Under the pieces are notes generated by a model. It saw only the letters and a list, made by a program, of their open reading frames with translations. It did no database searches and had not been told where the DNA came from. A DNA stretch of 64,000 nucleotides, taken from positions 4,861,677-4,925,676 of the forward strand of contig AP018269.1 in the NCBI GenBank assembly GCA_003994795.1. The letters are read 5' to 3'. Source of the stretch: Cylindrospermum sp. NIES-4074 (GTDB lineage: Bacteria > Cyanobacteriota > Cyanobacteriia > Cyanobacteriales > Nostocaceae). A program made the position numbers and the translations under genes. Below, in pieces: positions 19,490 through 28,900 of this stretch (position 1 is the stretch's first letter; every line of letters starts with the position of its first letter).

Positions 19490-20134
19490 TTAATAGCAAT
19501 ATTTGTCGTTGTCGTTAGCCCTAACCTGGTTTTTTCCAGTTTTTAATGCCCCTAAAACCGTAGAAACATAGACACATCGTTTAGATTTACTACCATTCTG
19601 GCTGTAAAAAGTTATCTGCCCTAGTGTTCTTAGTGATGTGTTGGTACACTCATCTCCAACTGTGTAGATAGGACAACCGTGATAGTTAAATAAAACTCGC
19701 CACATTGACTGTGAAGGATGTTTTGGGAAAGTGGTTTCTAATTTACCTTTATTATTTTGTTCTTGATCAATGCTAATATTTGGTTCAAGGCTATGCCATA
19801 AACTATCATTGTTATTAACTGTATCAGGGATAAATTTCCCGGCTTCTGCTTGATGAACTACCCATTGGACGATGCCATTTTGTTCACGAAAGCTGGCTTG
19901 CCAAGTTAATTTTTCCTTTTTAGCCTGGCTGTGAGCTTGGTGTATTGCATAATAAGCTTCGCTTTTGGCAGTATTGAGACGGCGAGTATCTACAAAAGCT
20001 AACCAGTTGGGTATTGCCAGTGCAGCTAACATACCAACTGCTAAAATGACAGCTAACATTTCTATTAGCGTTAAGCCGCTGCTAGAGGGATAACTTAAGA
20101 TTTTTTTTACTTTAACTAAAAATGGTAAATGCAC
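19490..20134 (-). CDS. hpsH: GspH-like pseudopilin (HpsH position)
   Basis: Type II secretion-type pseudopilin. A short leader ends in Gly followed by LTLIEMLAVILAVGMLAALAIPNWLAF; the Glu at position +5 and the hydrophobic stretch are the class III prepilin signature, so a PilD-type peptidase should process it. After the membrane helix come RRLNTAKSEAYYAIHQAHSQAKKEKLTW and a beta-rich domain, parallel to the same region of the pseudopilin at 23507-24151; the two appear to be paralogs. The first residue of the mature form is Leu, not Phe. Preceded by an inverted repeat at 20191-20366. Confidence 0.8.
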   Translation of the reverse strand: MHLPFLVKVKKILSYPSSSGLTLIEMLAVILAVGMLAALAIPNWLAFVDTRRLNTAKSEAYYAIHQAHSQAKKEKLTWQASFREQNGIVQWVVHQAEAGKFIPDTVNNNDSLWHSLEPNISIDQEQNNKGKLETTFPKHPSQSMWRVLFNYHGCPIYTVGDECTNTSLRTLGQITFYSQNGSKSKRCVYVSTVLGALKTGKNQVRANDNDKYCY

Positions 20135-20190
20135 CTGAGCATCCGTTTTTATTTTCTCAATATTTTTCAGCTACCAAGATATATTAAAAG

Positions 20191-20366
20191 GTAAGCATTC
20201 AGCACTTCAGCGGTCAGCAGTCAGGTAAAACCGGGTTTTAGACTGAAGTTTAAGGGTTTGCAGTTGGGTAAACTTACACCAAAGGCAATTAGTAATCCCT
20301 CTGTCAGAATGCTCATAAATTCTTGGAGGAAAGCTGATAGCTGAGGGCTGACGGCTGAATGCTTAC
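20191..20366. repeat. Inverted repeat with GTAAGCATTCAGC ends
   Basis: GTAAGCATTCAGC at 20191-20203 and its complement GCTGAATGCTTAC at 20354-20366 flank a region that contains tandem-like CAGCGGTCAGCAGTCAGG and GCTGAGGGCTGACGGCTG. It occupies most of the gap between hpsG and hpsH, and could form a large cruciform or transcript hairpin that separates expression of the hpsA-G part from the hpsH-K part. That role is inference. Confidence 0.6.
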
Positions 20367-20386
20367 ATTAAAAGGATTTCACTTTC

Positions 20387-21349
20387 TTAGATTTTCTCTT
20401 CATACTGGTTATTAATACTATATAACAAGCTAGGTAAAATAAGGATTATGATTATTTTCAATAATAATTTTAAGGTGAAAGTTGAGCGCTGTAATCTTGA
20501 AGAGTCGTTTAGGACATAATTCCATAAAAATCTAGCTGCTGTTAGACCTTTTTGGCGATTAAACGGCTTTTGCAGAGCTTTACAGGTAAGATATTTGTAT
20601 AAGTTTGCCAGACTATCATTTCTATGATTAAGTGCTAACGGTCTTTCCTGATATGCTTTCTCAAGCACTTGTAGGCAAGCTTTTTCCTGTCTGACAAGAT
20701 TAGAAGAAACTGAATTAGAGGTTATTCGGTATAAGATTTGCACAGATTCTACACATACAAACTCAAACTTAGAGGCTAATCTCAGCCACATATCCCAATC
20801 CTGAGCAGCACTTAGGGATTCATCAAAGCCGCCTAATACAATTACAGCTTCTTTCCGAATTAAAGGGTTAGAGCCATTCTCTAAAAAATTAGTGAGCAGC
20901 AAGCTTTCATAAATATCTCCATTAGCAGCAACTCGCCTACCTGAAACTACAAATTCACCCTTTTCATTGATATAATCTGTCCAGCTATAAGCGACTGCTG
21001 CTTGGGGATTTGCATGTAAAGCTTTCAACTGACTTGCAAGCTTATCAGATGTCCAGAGATCATCAGCATCTAAAAAACTCACAAATTCTCCAACTGCATA
21101 TTTTAGCCCCCGGTTACGGCTAACATTACCACCAGCATTATCAAAAGAAAATACCTTAATCCGGGAGTCCTGAAATTGGGAAATAATATCTAAGGTTGAG
21201 TCTAGTGAACCATCGTTAATTATAATTAATTCAAAACTAGTAAAAGTCTGATTTAAAACAGATTCAATTGTTGTTCTAATAGTTTTCTCACAATTATAGG
21301 CTGGTATGATTACAGAAATAATGGGCGTATATTGACCTGTTTTTATCAT
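20387..21349 (-). CDS. hpsG: Family-2 glycosyltransferase (HpsG position)
   Basis: GT2 glycosyltransferase of the GT-A fold. N-terminus ISVIIPAYNCEKTIRTTIESVLNQTFTSFELIIINDGSLDST gives the nucleotide-binding strand and Asp; SFLDADDLW (about residue 92-100) is the metal-binding DXD motif; SAAQDWDMWLRLA is the acceptor-side catalytic Asp/Trp region. A hydrophobic C-terminus (about 295-312) may attach it to the membrane. Its stop overlaps the start of the next gene by 4 bp (21346-21349), so translation is probably coupled. Sugar specificity cannot be read. Confidence 0.85.
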   Translation of the reverse strand: MIKTGQYTPIISVIIPAYNCEKTIRTTIESVLNQTFTSFELIIINDGSLDSTLDIISQFQDSRIKVFSFDNAGGNVSRNRGLKYAVGEFVSFLDADDLWTSDKLASQLKALHANPQAAVAYSWTDYINEKGEFVVSGRRVAANGDIYESLLLTNFLENGSNPLIRKEAVIVLGGFDESLSAAQDWDMWLRLASKFEFVCVESVQILYRITSNSVSSNLVRQEKACLQVLEKAYQERPLALNHRNDSLANLYKYLTCKALQKPFNRQKGLTAARFLWNYVLNDSSRLQRSTFTLKLLLKIIIILILPSLLYSINNQYEEKI

Positions 21350-22344
21350 GATTTAACAGTGATATTCTTTTTGGTAAGTCTGCCTAATTTTAATCTCAAT
21401 GAATAGAAAGGACTCATCATACTCGCTAAATAAAATTCCATTTCAAAAGTTCCTATCAAATTATTTTTTAATTCACCTCTATACTTAAGGCGATGCTGTA
21501 ATAATCGGCGAAAGTTTCCCAAAATTGTTTTTACCAATACTATTGGTTTTTGCCAGTTTTTAGCATTAATCAAGCGTAGTTGGAAAGTACATAAACCACA
21601 GCCCCGAGCCAGAGTTAGTAAGTAATCTCTTTCTAGCCGCCAATGTGGTATTTGATGATAAATATGCATGGCGGGATTGTAGAGAATTTCCCAGCCTGCT
21701 TTGTGTATGTAAAGTAAAGACTCATAGTCGTCCCCCTGCACAAATATGCCTGGAAGTTTTCCACTCAGAGCAGGGGTAGAGGGAACAGTTTCACACCATA
21801 CTTGTTTACGAACAACAAGTCCAGCACCAGGAGGAAGTCTGAGATTATCGGGATCAAATAAATGTGATTGAAAGCCATGTTCTCTGATGGCTAAAAAAGC
21901 TTCAATTCTTTCAAAATTCTGAGGAGGTTCTACCTCATATTCACCATGAATTTGACCACTCCATGCACCTGCTTGCGGATGCTCTTTACCAAAAGCATAA
22001 GCTGCTGCTACCCAATCTGATGCTGGCACATTATCATCATCTATGAATGCGATGAACTCTCCTCTAGCTTCGCTCACGGCACGCTTTCGTGCAAAGGGTA
22101 TCCCCTGCTCTCTTTCTAGAAAGTACCTCAAAGGACAGTTACTCTTGCTGCTTTTTTGGTAATTCTCAATTAACTCAGCTGTGTTATCAGAACTATTATT
22201 ATCAATAATAATAATTTCCCAGTTGAGGTGTTCTACTCCAGTCTGTGTCAAAAGCTTATCTAAAACTTGAGGTAAACGTTTCTCACCATTATATGCAGGA
22301 ATGGCTACAGTAAAATCTAAATTTTCAATTAATAATTCAGTCAT
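21346..22344 (-). CDS. hpsF: Family-2 glycosyltransferase, HpsE-like paralog (HpsF position)
   Basis: GT2 enzyme with the same layout as the neighbouring gene at 22350-23330: N-terminal DFTVAIPAYNGEKRLPQVLDKL, WEIIIIDNNSSDNT, and FIDDDNVP (metal-binding acidic motif), then a variable acceptor region and a conserved RLERDYLLTLARGCG stretch. The two proteins align along their whole length, which indicates a tandem duplication. It lies 5 bp after the stop of the upstream gene and overlaps hpsG by 4 bp, so it is tightly cotranscribed. Role: sugar transfer in the hormogonium-type polysaccharide, by context. Confidence 0.83.
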   Translation of the reverse strand: MTELLIENLDFTVAIPAYNGEKRLPQVLDKLLTQTGVEHLNWEIIIIDNNSSDNTAELIENYQKSSKSNCPLRYFLEREQGIPFARKRAVSEARGEFIAFIDDDNVPASDWVAAAYAFGKEHPQAGAWSGQIHGEYEVEPPQNFERIEAFLAIREHGFQSHLFDPDNLRLPPGAGLVVRKQVWCETVPSTPALSGKLPGIFVQGDDYESLLYIHKAGWEILYNPAMHIYHQIPHWRLERDYLLTLARGCGLCTFQLRLINAKNWQKPIVLVKTILGNFRRLLQHRLKYRGELKNNLIGTFEMEFYLASMMSPFYSLRLKLGRLTKKNITVKS

Positions 22345-22349
22345 ATAGA

Positions 22350-23330
22350 TTACTCTTTTGTATATTTATTATTGATTGTTAAATATCCATTTTTCCACAG
22401 ATAAAATGGGCTAACAAAACTACTGATAAAAAGCTCCATTTCACAAGCAGCAACTAAATCAGTTTGTAATTTTGTTCGATATTTGACTATATGTAAGCCC
22501 ATCTTACGCAGATCATTGAGCATGTAAGCTAATAAAACAACTGGTTTATACCAAGGTTGGATATTTACCATGCGAGTAACATAACGGCTAAGTCCAATGC
22601 CTCGGAAAAATGGGATTAAATAGTCTCTTTGTAAACGTGTATTTGGTATTTTATGGTCAATTTCCATATCTGGGTTATACCAAATTTCCCAGCCCATTTT
22701 TTGGATGTAAGACAACATTTCTAAGTCTTCGCTGGTCAGCATATTGCCAGTGACTCTACCAGTTAAAATAGGCTGATTTGGTACGCTGTCTAACCAAGCT
22801 TGTCGGCGAACAACAAGTCCAGCAGAAGGGGGTAGTAATTTCTTCTTGGCTTCATATAGCAGTGGTAAATCTCCTCGCTCTGTAATTGCCAAAAATGGGG
22901 CAATTCTCTGGAAGTTTTCTGGTGGTTCTACTTCCCAGTCCGGGTGAATTTGGCTGCCAAAAGCCCCCGCCTTGGGATGCTTTTGAGCAAAATTATAAGC
23001 TGCGGCTACCCAGTTTGATACAGGGTAATTGTCATCATCTAGAAAGCCTATTAATACACCTTGAGCCTCTGCAACTGCCTTTTTTCGGGCATAAGCTGCT
23101 CCCTGTTTTGCTTCAAAGTAGTACTTTAAGGGATAAGGGCATTGCCAGTTTTTTTGATAGGTTTGAATGACTTGAGCTGTGTTATCCGTGCTGTTATTAT
23201 CGACAACAATAATTTCCCAAGCAATATTTTCTGTGTCAAGTTGATTTCGCAGTCGTTCTAGTAGCTCAGGTAAACGATGTTCACCGTTGTAAGTTGGTAT
23301 TGCTATAGTGAAATCGAGGCAATTTTTCAT
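22350..23330 (-). CDS. hpsE: Family-2 glycosyltransferase HpsE
   Basis: GT2 glycosyltransferase matching the HpsE type. Residues 4-23 DFTIAIPTYNGEHRLPELLE form the donor-site strand; WEIIVVDNNSTDNT has the conserved Asp; GFLDDDNYP (about residue 98) is the metal-binding motif; TSEDLEMLSYIQKMGWEIWYNP and IDHKIPNTRLQRDYLI follow. No strong membrane segment was seen, so it probably works at the cytosolic face. It is paralogous to hpsF next to it. A 176-bp gap separates it from the pseudopilin genes, leaving room for a second promoter. Confidence 0.88.
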   Translation of the reverse strand: MKNCLDFTIAIPTYNGEHRLPELLERLRNQLDTENIAWEIIVVDNNSTDNTAQVIQTYQKNWQCPYPLKYYFEAKQGAAYARKKAVAEAQGVLIGFLDDDNYPVSNWVAAAYNFAQKHPKAGAFGSQIHPDWEVEPPENFQRIAPFLAITERGDLPLLYEAKKKLLPPSAGLVVRRQAWLDSVPNQPILTGRVTGNMLTSEDLEMLSYIQKMGWEIWYNPDMEIDHKIPNTRLQRDYLIPFFRGIGLSRYVTRMVNIQPWYKPVVLLAYMLNDLRKMGLHIVKYRTKLQTDLVAACEMELFISSFVSPFYLWKNGYLTINNKYTKE

Positions 23331-23506
23331 AGCTCTAAAGTTAGATTTCTATGAGGGCTGGTGTTTGTTTGGTCACATAATGAGCAAAATTCATAATCTA
23401 TATATAAAGAAAAACCTACACCTGATGCCACAATTTTGCTATCTAAGTGCAGATTTATATACCGTATTTATATTGAATTTTTTCTAGTTTATTGCTACAA
23501 GTCTAT

Positions 23507-24151
23507 TTAATTACAATCTGTGTCTTTTGCTGTAACTGTTCCACCTAAGATAGTCTTCACAATGACGCATCGCTTCACGCTGTTAGCAGAATTGCCAGAG
23601 TTGGATGAAGCTACCACAATTTTTAACCCTGGTTGTTCTGTTGAACCTGTTTGAATCGCACCCAAGTTGGCATTTGGTAAGCTTCCCAAGTAGTCAAAGG
23701 TAATTGTGGGGGTTGATGATGAGCTACCGACTTGATTTGGACTAGCAATATTGGTACTAAGTGATATCGCTCCTGCTGGAATTTGTAAATCCCCGCCCAA
23801 GCTTTGCCAATTAGAAGGCGAAGGAGTAGAATAAACAGCAGTTTGTACTACGTTGCTGTCAGTTCTAAAGCTGACGCTGTAATTGATTTTTTGCTTTTTA
23901 GCTTCTCTTTGCGCTTGTTGTATCGCAGCTAAAACAGCATCATTAGCTTTATTCAACCGCTGTCGGGTGACAAAGGCCGACCAACTAGGAAGAGCGATCG
24001 CTGCTAAAATTCCTACCATCAGCACTACTGTGACTACTTCCACTAGACTAAAGCCGGCATCATGTTGAAGGTATCTAGACCCATAGGATGATGTCCCTAC
24101 AGCACCTTTGTGATTAACTTTTCTTAAAATTGATAAAGCTGCTCTGTGCAT
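23507..24151 (-). CDS. hpsD: GspH-like pseudopilin (HpsD position)
   Basis: Pseudopilin with a long leader of about 33 residues ending in DAG, then FSLVEVVTVVLMVGILAAIALPSWSAFV; Glu at +5 and the hydrophobic helix match prepilin peptidase substrates. Beyond the helix, RQRLNKANDAVLAAIQQAQREAKKQKINYSVSF resembles the pseudopilin at 19490-20134, and the domain ends with a Cys-containing strand (KRCVIVKTILGGTV). By size and layout it is GspH-like. It is 38 bp from the upstream pseudopilin stop. Confidence 0.85.
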   Translation of the reverse strand: MHRAALSILRKVNHKGAVGTSSYGSRYLQHDAGFSLVEVVTVVLMVGILAAIALPSWSAFVTRQRLNKANDAVLAAIQQAQREAKKQKINYSVSFRTDSNVVQTAVYSTPSPSNWQSLGGDLQIPAGAISLSTNIASPNQVGSSSSTPTITFDYLGSLPNANLGAIQTGSTEQPGLKIVVASSNSGNSANSVKRCVIVKTILGGTVTAKDTDCN

Positions 24152-24189
24152 AATACCTTTTGATTGGTTAGCTAAAGGAGTTATAGATT

Positions 24190-25185
24190 CTATTTAGTCG
24201 ATAAGTTTCCTCGTCCTTGAATTTGAGCGCTTACACTGGGAAAGTAATTTCTGTTGCCAGGGCTGTAAGTCAAGTTGTTATCTTGTACACGAGCCAATGC
24301 ATTACCTCTGATGTACACTTGCGCCAACACTTTATCAGCATCAACACAAGCAAAAAATCCGCTCGTTTTACTTCCTATAAGTTGTGGGCTGGGGGCTGAA
24401 CCACCAGGGCAATCTGTACTAACAGCACTATTGGGAATTGTCGGGCCAGTGGTGCTGATGTAATCAACTAGAGTCTCCACTCGCTGAGTGTAATTGGCTG
24501 TGTCAGCCAACCATTGGTTCATCTTGGCCTTGAGGTTAGCACCGCTCTTATCTAATGGTGGTGACTTATACCCTGCGTCAGCAGTTCCATTAACATTGGC
24601 TGCACTCACTGCTCCTGTAATTTGAAATCTGCCAATTCGTGCTTCTCTAGACCAGTTAGAGTTAGCTTTATTGGGATTGGTAATTAGGTAGTATGCGACT
24701 AGCGAATAGGCAAAGCCATCATCTTGTACTGTCGTAGTGCCGTTGGGATTCGTAAAGCTAACATTTACGCTATTGGGTTTCCACTCACGTTTCCAAAAAA
24801 CAAGAATCGGTGTACAAACGCTAGGATTGTTGCCACTACCAACTCTACAGTTATCAGTTCCTTTAGTTGGTGGTATTTGATCAGCAATTCCTGAAGCACT
24901 ACTGATTCTATTGACTCCATCAGCATCGTAGATGTAAAGAGCTTGCTCTAAGTCGCGAGAAATATAATCCAGTGCTGCTTGGGTTTCTTGTTCAGTAGTT
25001 GCCTTTGCTTGTTCTTTGCGATCGCTATCCATAACGCTAATCATAAACCCCATCAAAGGCGTTATGATTAGCACTGCCAGTATAATTGCTGCTAGCAACT
25101 CAATTAGAGTGAAGCCGCTAGTTATTTTATTTATGCTGGAGCGTTTTAATTGCGTACTCAGGATAAATTTTAGTGAACTCATCAT
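24190..25185 (-). CDS. hpsC: GspJ-like pseudopilin HpsC
   Basis: Pseudopilin of the GspJ type. I placed the start at the MMSSLKF codons because AAGGGA lies about 9 nt upstream; a longer form starting at 25221 is possible. After a basic leader (KRSSINKITSG) comes FTLIELLAAIILAVLIITPLMGFMISVM with Glu at +5. The following region has RKEQAKATTEQETQAALDYISRDLEQALYIYD, typical of GspJ helix extension. Length over 330 residues is larger than E. coli GspJ. It lies 8 bp from hpsB, with the start of hpsC close to the hpsB stop. Confidence 0.85.
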   Translation of the reverse strand: MMSSLKFILSTQLKRSSINKITSGFTLIELLAAIILAVLIITPLMGFMISVMDSDRKEQAKATTEQETQAALDYISRDLEQALYIYDADGVNRISSASGIADQIPPTKGTDNCRVGSGNNPSVCTPILVFWKREWKPNSVNVSFTNPNGTTTVQDDGFAYSLVAYYLITNPNKANSNWSREARIGRFQITGAVSAANVNGTADAGYKSPPLDKSGANLKAKMNQWLADTANYTQRVETLVDYISTTGPTIPNSAVSTDCPGGSAPSPQLIGSKTSGFFACVDADKVLAQVYIRGNALARVQDNNLTYSPGNRNYFPSVSAQIQGRGNLSTK

Positions 25186-25228
25186 GTTGCAGTTTCCCTT
25201 TTGTTGACAGATACTTAACAATCAACAT

Positions 25229-25921
25229 TTAATTGCAACCAGTCAAGCGGGCGCAAAGGTCACTATATTTAGGCAGAGTATCGTTAATATCTGCTGTCAT
25301 TTCCACTAAAGGTGCTTTGCGCTGGCCTGCTCCCCCGGCGAAGGTAGCTTGTTTAGTGTTGGTGATTAAAGCTACATTATCTTTAAAAGCATCTGCTCTG
25401 TAAACTCGCACACCTAAAGCATATCCCTTAGTAGCAATATTACTATTGCTGTTAGCGGCATTGTAGCGAAAAGCTTGCACAATCATATCTGTAGTGCTAG
25501 TTCCTTCACAGCTATTAGTACCATCAAAATCTAAACAGTATAAAGTCGTTGATGGGACTGTGCAGTAAGAGTTAGCAGTACAGGTGAGGGTTCCCGTAGC
25601 TGTGGGAGCGCTATATCCTGAAAGAGTTACACCAGCACCAGTTTCTGGTGGGGCGAGAGAAATTTTCTTAGTCCGCACCCCATCAATATATGCTCTGGCA
25701 GATTGGCTTGCTAATTCCACCCGACGGGATTGGACACGGGTGGCTACTGATAAAGCAATAACTGGGGCGATCGCTGCTAGCAAGATACTAACTACAAGTA
25801 TCGCTACCAAGGATTCAACTATTGTGAAACCCCTTTGACTAGAGCGTAGGTAAAACGCTGCTTTTTTCCCAAACTTAGCAGATTGTAGCTTTTGTTTGTT
25901 AGTTTGTTTTCCAATCATCAT
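25229..25921 (-). CDS. hpsB: GspI-like pseudopilin HpsB
   Basis: Pseudopilin whose leader ends SSQRG, followed by FTIVESLVAILVVSILLAAIAPVIALSVATRVQSRR; Glu at +5, short helix and VESLVAI core match GspI-type minor pseudopilins. The mature domain includes paired Cys residues (LTCTANSYC, LYCLDFDGTNSC) that could form disulfides in the periplasm. The 230-residue length is longer than E. coli GspI. It lies 17 bp downstream of hpsA, so both are on one transcript. Confidence 0.87.
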   Translation of the reverse strand: MMIGKQTNKQKLQSAKFGKKAAFYLRSSQRGFTIVESLVAILVVSILLAAIAPVIALSVATRVQSRRVELASQSARAYIDGVRTKKISLAPPETGAGVTLSGYSAPTATGTLTCTANSYCTVPSTTLYCLDFDGTNSCEGTSTTDMIVQAFRYNAANSNSNIATKGYALGVRVYRADAFKDNVALITNTKQATFAGGAGQRKAPLVEMTADINDTLPKYSDLCARLTGCN

Positions 25922-25938
25922 GGCAATTTACCCTCTAT

Positions 25939-28900
25939 TTAATCTGCTGGTATGGATGGACAAACACTGGGGCGATATTCACTAGGAACTACAACATTAT
26001 TTGTTGCTGGTTCACGAGCACAGAGCAATGCTGTCACCCAGGGGTCATCCCGACCAACTTGTCTAAAGTACTCATAAGGGCGACCTGTTGAGGGGGAGGT
26101 AAATTTTTGGGCAAATAAGTCGGGTTGTTCTGATAACAGCGCCACATCAAAACCCCACTGTCTTTTTGGTGGATAGTAGTGAGGTAAAAGACCATTTACG
26201 TTGTCAGTGGGGTAAGTGTCAAATAAATAGTCAAACAGGCTGAGGTTGTTAGTAGCGGTAGCACTAGGAACAACAGTAGTAGTACCAGGAACATTACCAG
26301 GAACAGTAGTGGTTAGTGTTTTGTTTGTGAAAATCGGTGCAATTGGCGCTGTGGAGAAATTACTCCGCTTCAATTGAATAAAGCTACCACTGATTTTGGC
26401 TGTTACTGAACCTTGCCAGTTTTCCAAAAACCGCACAAAGTTTTGCAAACCTGCTGACGTTTCAGAGCCTCTGCTGGGACTATTTCCTAGTACAAATGTC
26501 GCATTAAATGTATTGGTTGTAGCAGGTGTTTGTAGCCAAGTAGACCTAAACGCACTTTGTGTATCTAGATCTGTTCTCAAGTCGGGGGGATTATTACTTG
26601 CATCATGAATTTGCAAGACTGGTACTAAGAGCGGCTGACCATCGGCACTCACAGGAGGGTAATAGAAAAGAGGTTTGTCAATTGCGTATGAGGCCCCTGT
26701 CTTTGGATCGGTTGTGCTGGTGGTGGTTCTATACCAAAGTCCTGTGGTATTACTACTGCTTAGTCCATACTGTGCACCCGTACATCCATTCCCGGCATAA
26801 TTAGTACCTGTAGTATCCAGAGGACAGCCTACGCCTAGCGGTTGGTAAAAATCAATTCCACCAGAAGTAGTTTTAACTAGGTTGTTGTTGTTATCACGGG
26901 CAAAGGCGATCCGACGGGGATAACGGCGATCTTTATTTAAACTTACTTGCGTTCCTCCTTGTATAACTAGGTTATTGCTTGTATCACCAGCCCCTAGTCT
27001 TTGTCTAATGCTCTTGCTAATGCTATAACCGGTAGCTGTGTACGCAGTAGTCCAATCGCTGAGATTACCACCTTTAGCAACTATAATTTGTCCTAACTGA
27101 TATGCCTTGATGTTTTGTTCATTAGTACCATCAGGAAGAACTTCTAAATCACCGTTCCCATTAAGGTCAAATCCGACATACCAGTCATTAGGCCCACACT
27201 CTGAAACTGGCAGCTTACGGCAAATTTCCATGACATATAAGGGGGCACCAGCAACCCGTCGCTGAATTGGTGTCACTCCATTTAATAAGTAAGAACCTAG
27301 TGATAAGGAGCTACCAGGTTGTGTTCTGGGAGTAGTACCATCCGTCCAATATGAACTAGGGATAAAGCTGTTTTCCCAAAAACCATTTCTCAGCCGAGCT
27401 TGTCTTCTGCTATCTAATGTAGAGAATACTGTAGCAGCAGCAGGGGATACAACTGTGTTTATGGTAGCAGGATCAAAATTAGCCTGCTCAACTTTAATAC
27501 CCGTGTTATTGTTCAAGTCATAGTCACCGTACCTACGCTGACCATCTTGGAAGTTGGAAGAAAGCAAGGTCATTGAATCGGCAATAATTGTTGCCGATCG
27601 CCAGAAGTCACCAGTAGTATCTCCAGTAGGCAAATTACAGCCAGGTCTTCCTTGACGACAGGCAAAGCTTTCGTTACGAGTACTGCGATTGTAGAAATTG
27701 TTGGCATCGTATGTGCCGCTAGTGGGTTCTGTTTCTGTAAATTCTTCAATGCCCGTGGAGCTGCTTGTGCGGTGCAAATTGAAATCACCCTTGATATACG
27801 CAGGCAAATTTGTCACCAGAATCAGACCTTTTTCTTTGGCATTGTAAGCATTAGTGCTAGTTCTGGCTAAAGTGCTGCCGTTAATCAGGCGAATACCGTT
27901 TGAGCGACGAGTGGCATCAAGATTAAAGTCTGTGGCGCTGAGTAACGCTGTGCTACTTGCATCAGGCAATGCGTCATCTCTAGTAGCGTAAATTATGCCA
28001 CTGTATGGTAATAAGTATTCGTTGGCTGTAATTGCAGTTCTGGTTATACCTGTTGCAGTATCAAAATCAATGTCTGTCACCCGAATTTCTAGGGGTTGAC
28101 GCTGTTCTAAGTCTAGGTTGTAGTTGGTTGGATCTGGATCTGATGTTATACTCAGCTGCTTTACTTCCCTGGCATCGAGGAAAGTAGCTTCTTTAATTGC
28201 ACCATGCGGGGGCTTGTTAGTAAGAGTGGTCAGAAAACCAGCTTCATCGTTCAGAATATTGATTGCACAAAGCGCTGTATCGATTGCAGAATAATCAGAT
28301 AGTCGCAAACCAGTAGTAGGTACTGCACTGGGTAGCGCACCACTGTTAGCCGCCTTCATGTTTGCCAGCGCATCTCGCAACGGTTGGTTTACTCGACGCC
28401 CGTTAGGAAACATCAAATTGCTTTGTCTTTCCAGATGCGCTTTGTAAGTATTAAAAAAGGTGCTTCTTCCAGCGGTAGGGTAACTGTAAACAATGCCGTT
28501 GTTGGATCTACCGCCAGTAGCAGCATTCCAGGGCAGGTTGACAGTTGTGGATGGTGTGGCTGGAGGGCCCGGAGTACCCGGAATAGTCAAACTTTTATTC
28601 TTGATGGTATTGTCATCTGAGGGGTCGTAGTAACTACTTACACAAGCTATTGGTTCTTGTTCTGCAATCACTTTTCCTAGCGTAGTGTCGGTATTGGTTT
28701 TGTAGTGATAAACAGCTGTGGCTCGCATGAGTAGATCGCCTTTCAGCGTACTTGCACTCAGAGTAGTTTCAGGTTTTGACATTGGCATGGTGTCAGGCCA
28801 GACCAATATGTCATTAGCACCTGGGGTCACACCTGGGGCTGGAGTTGGAGTTGGTAAAAAAGAATAAGTTGGGCGATCATATAATCCAGTACCCGCTGTG

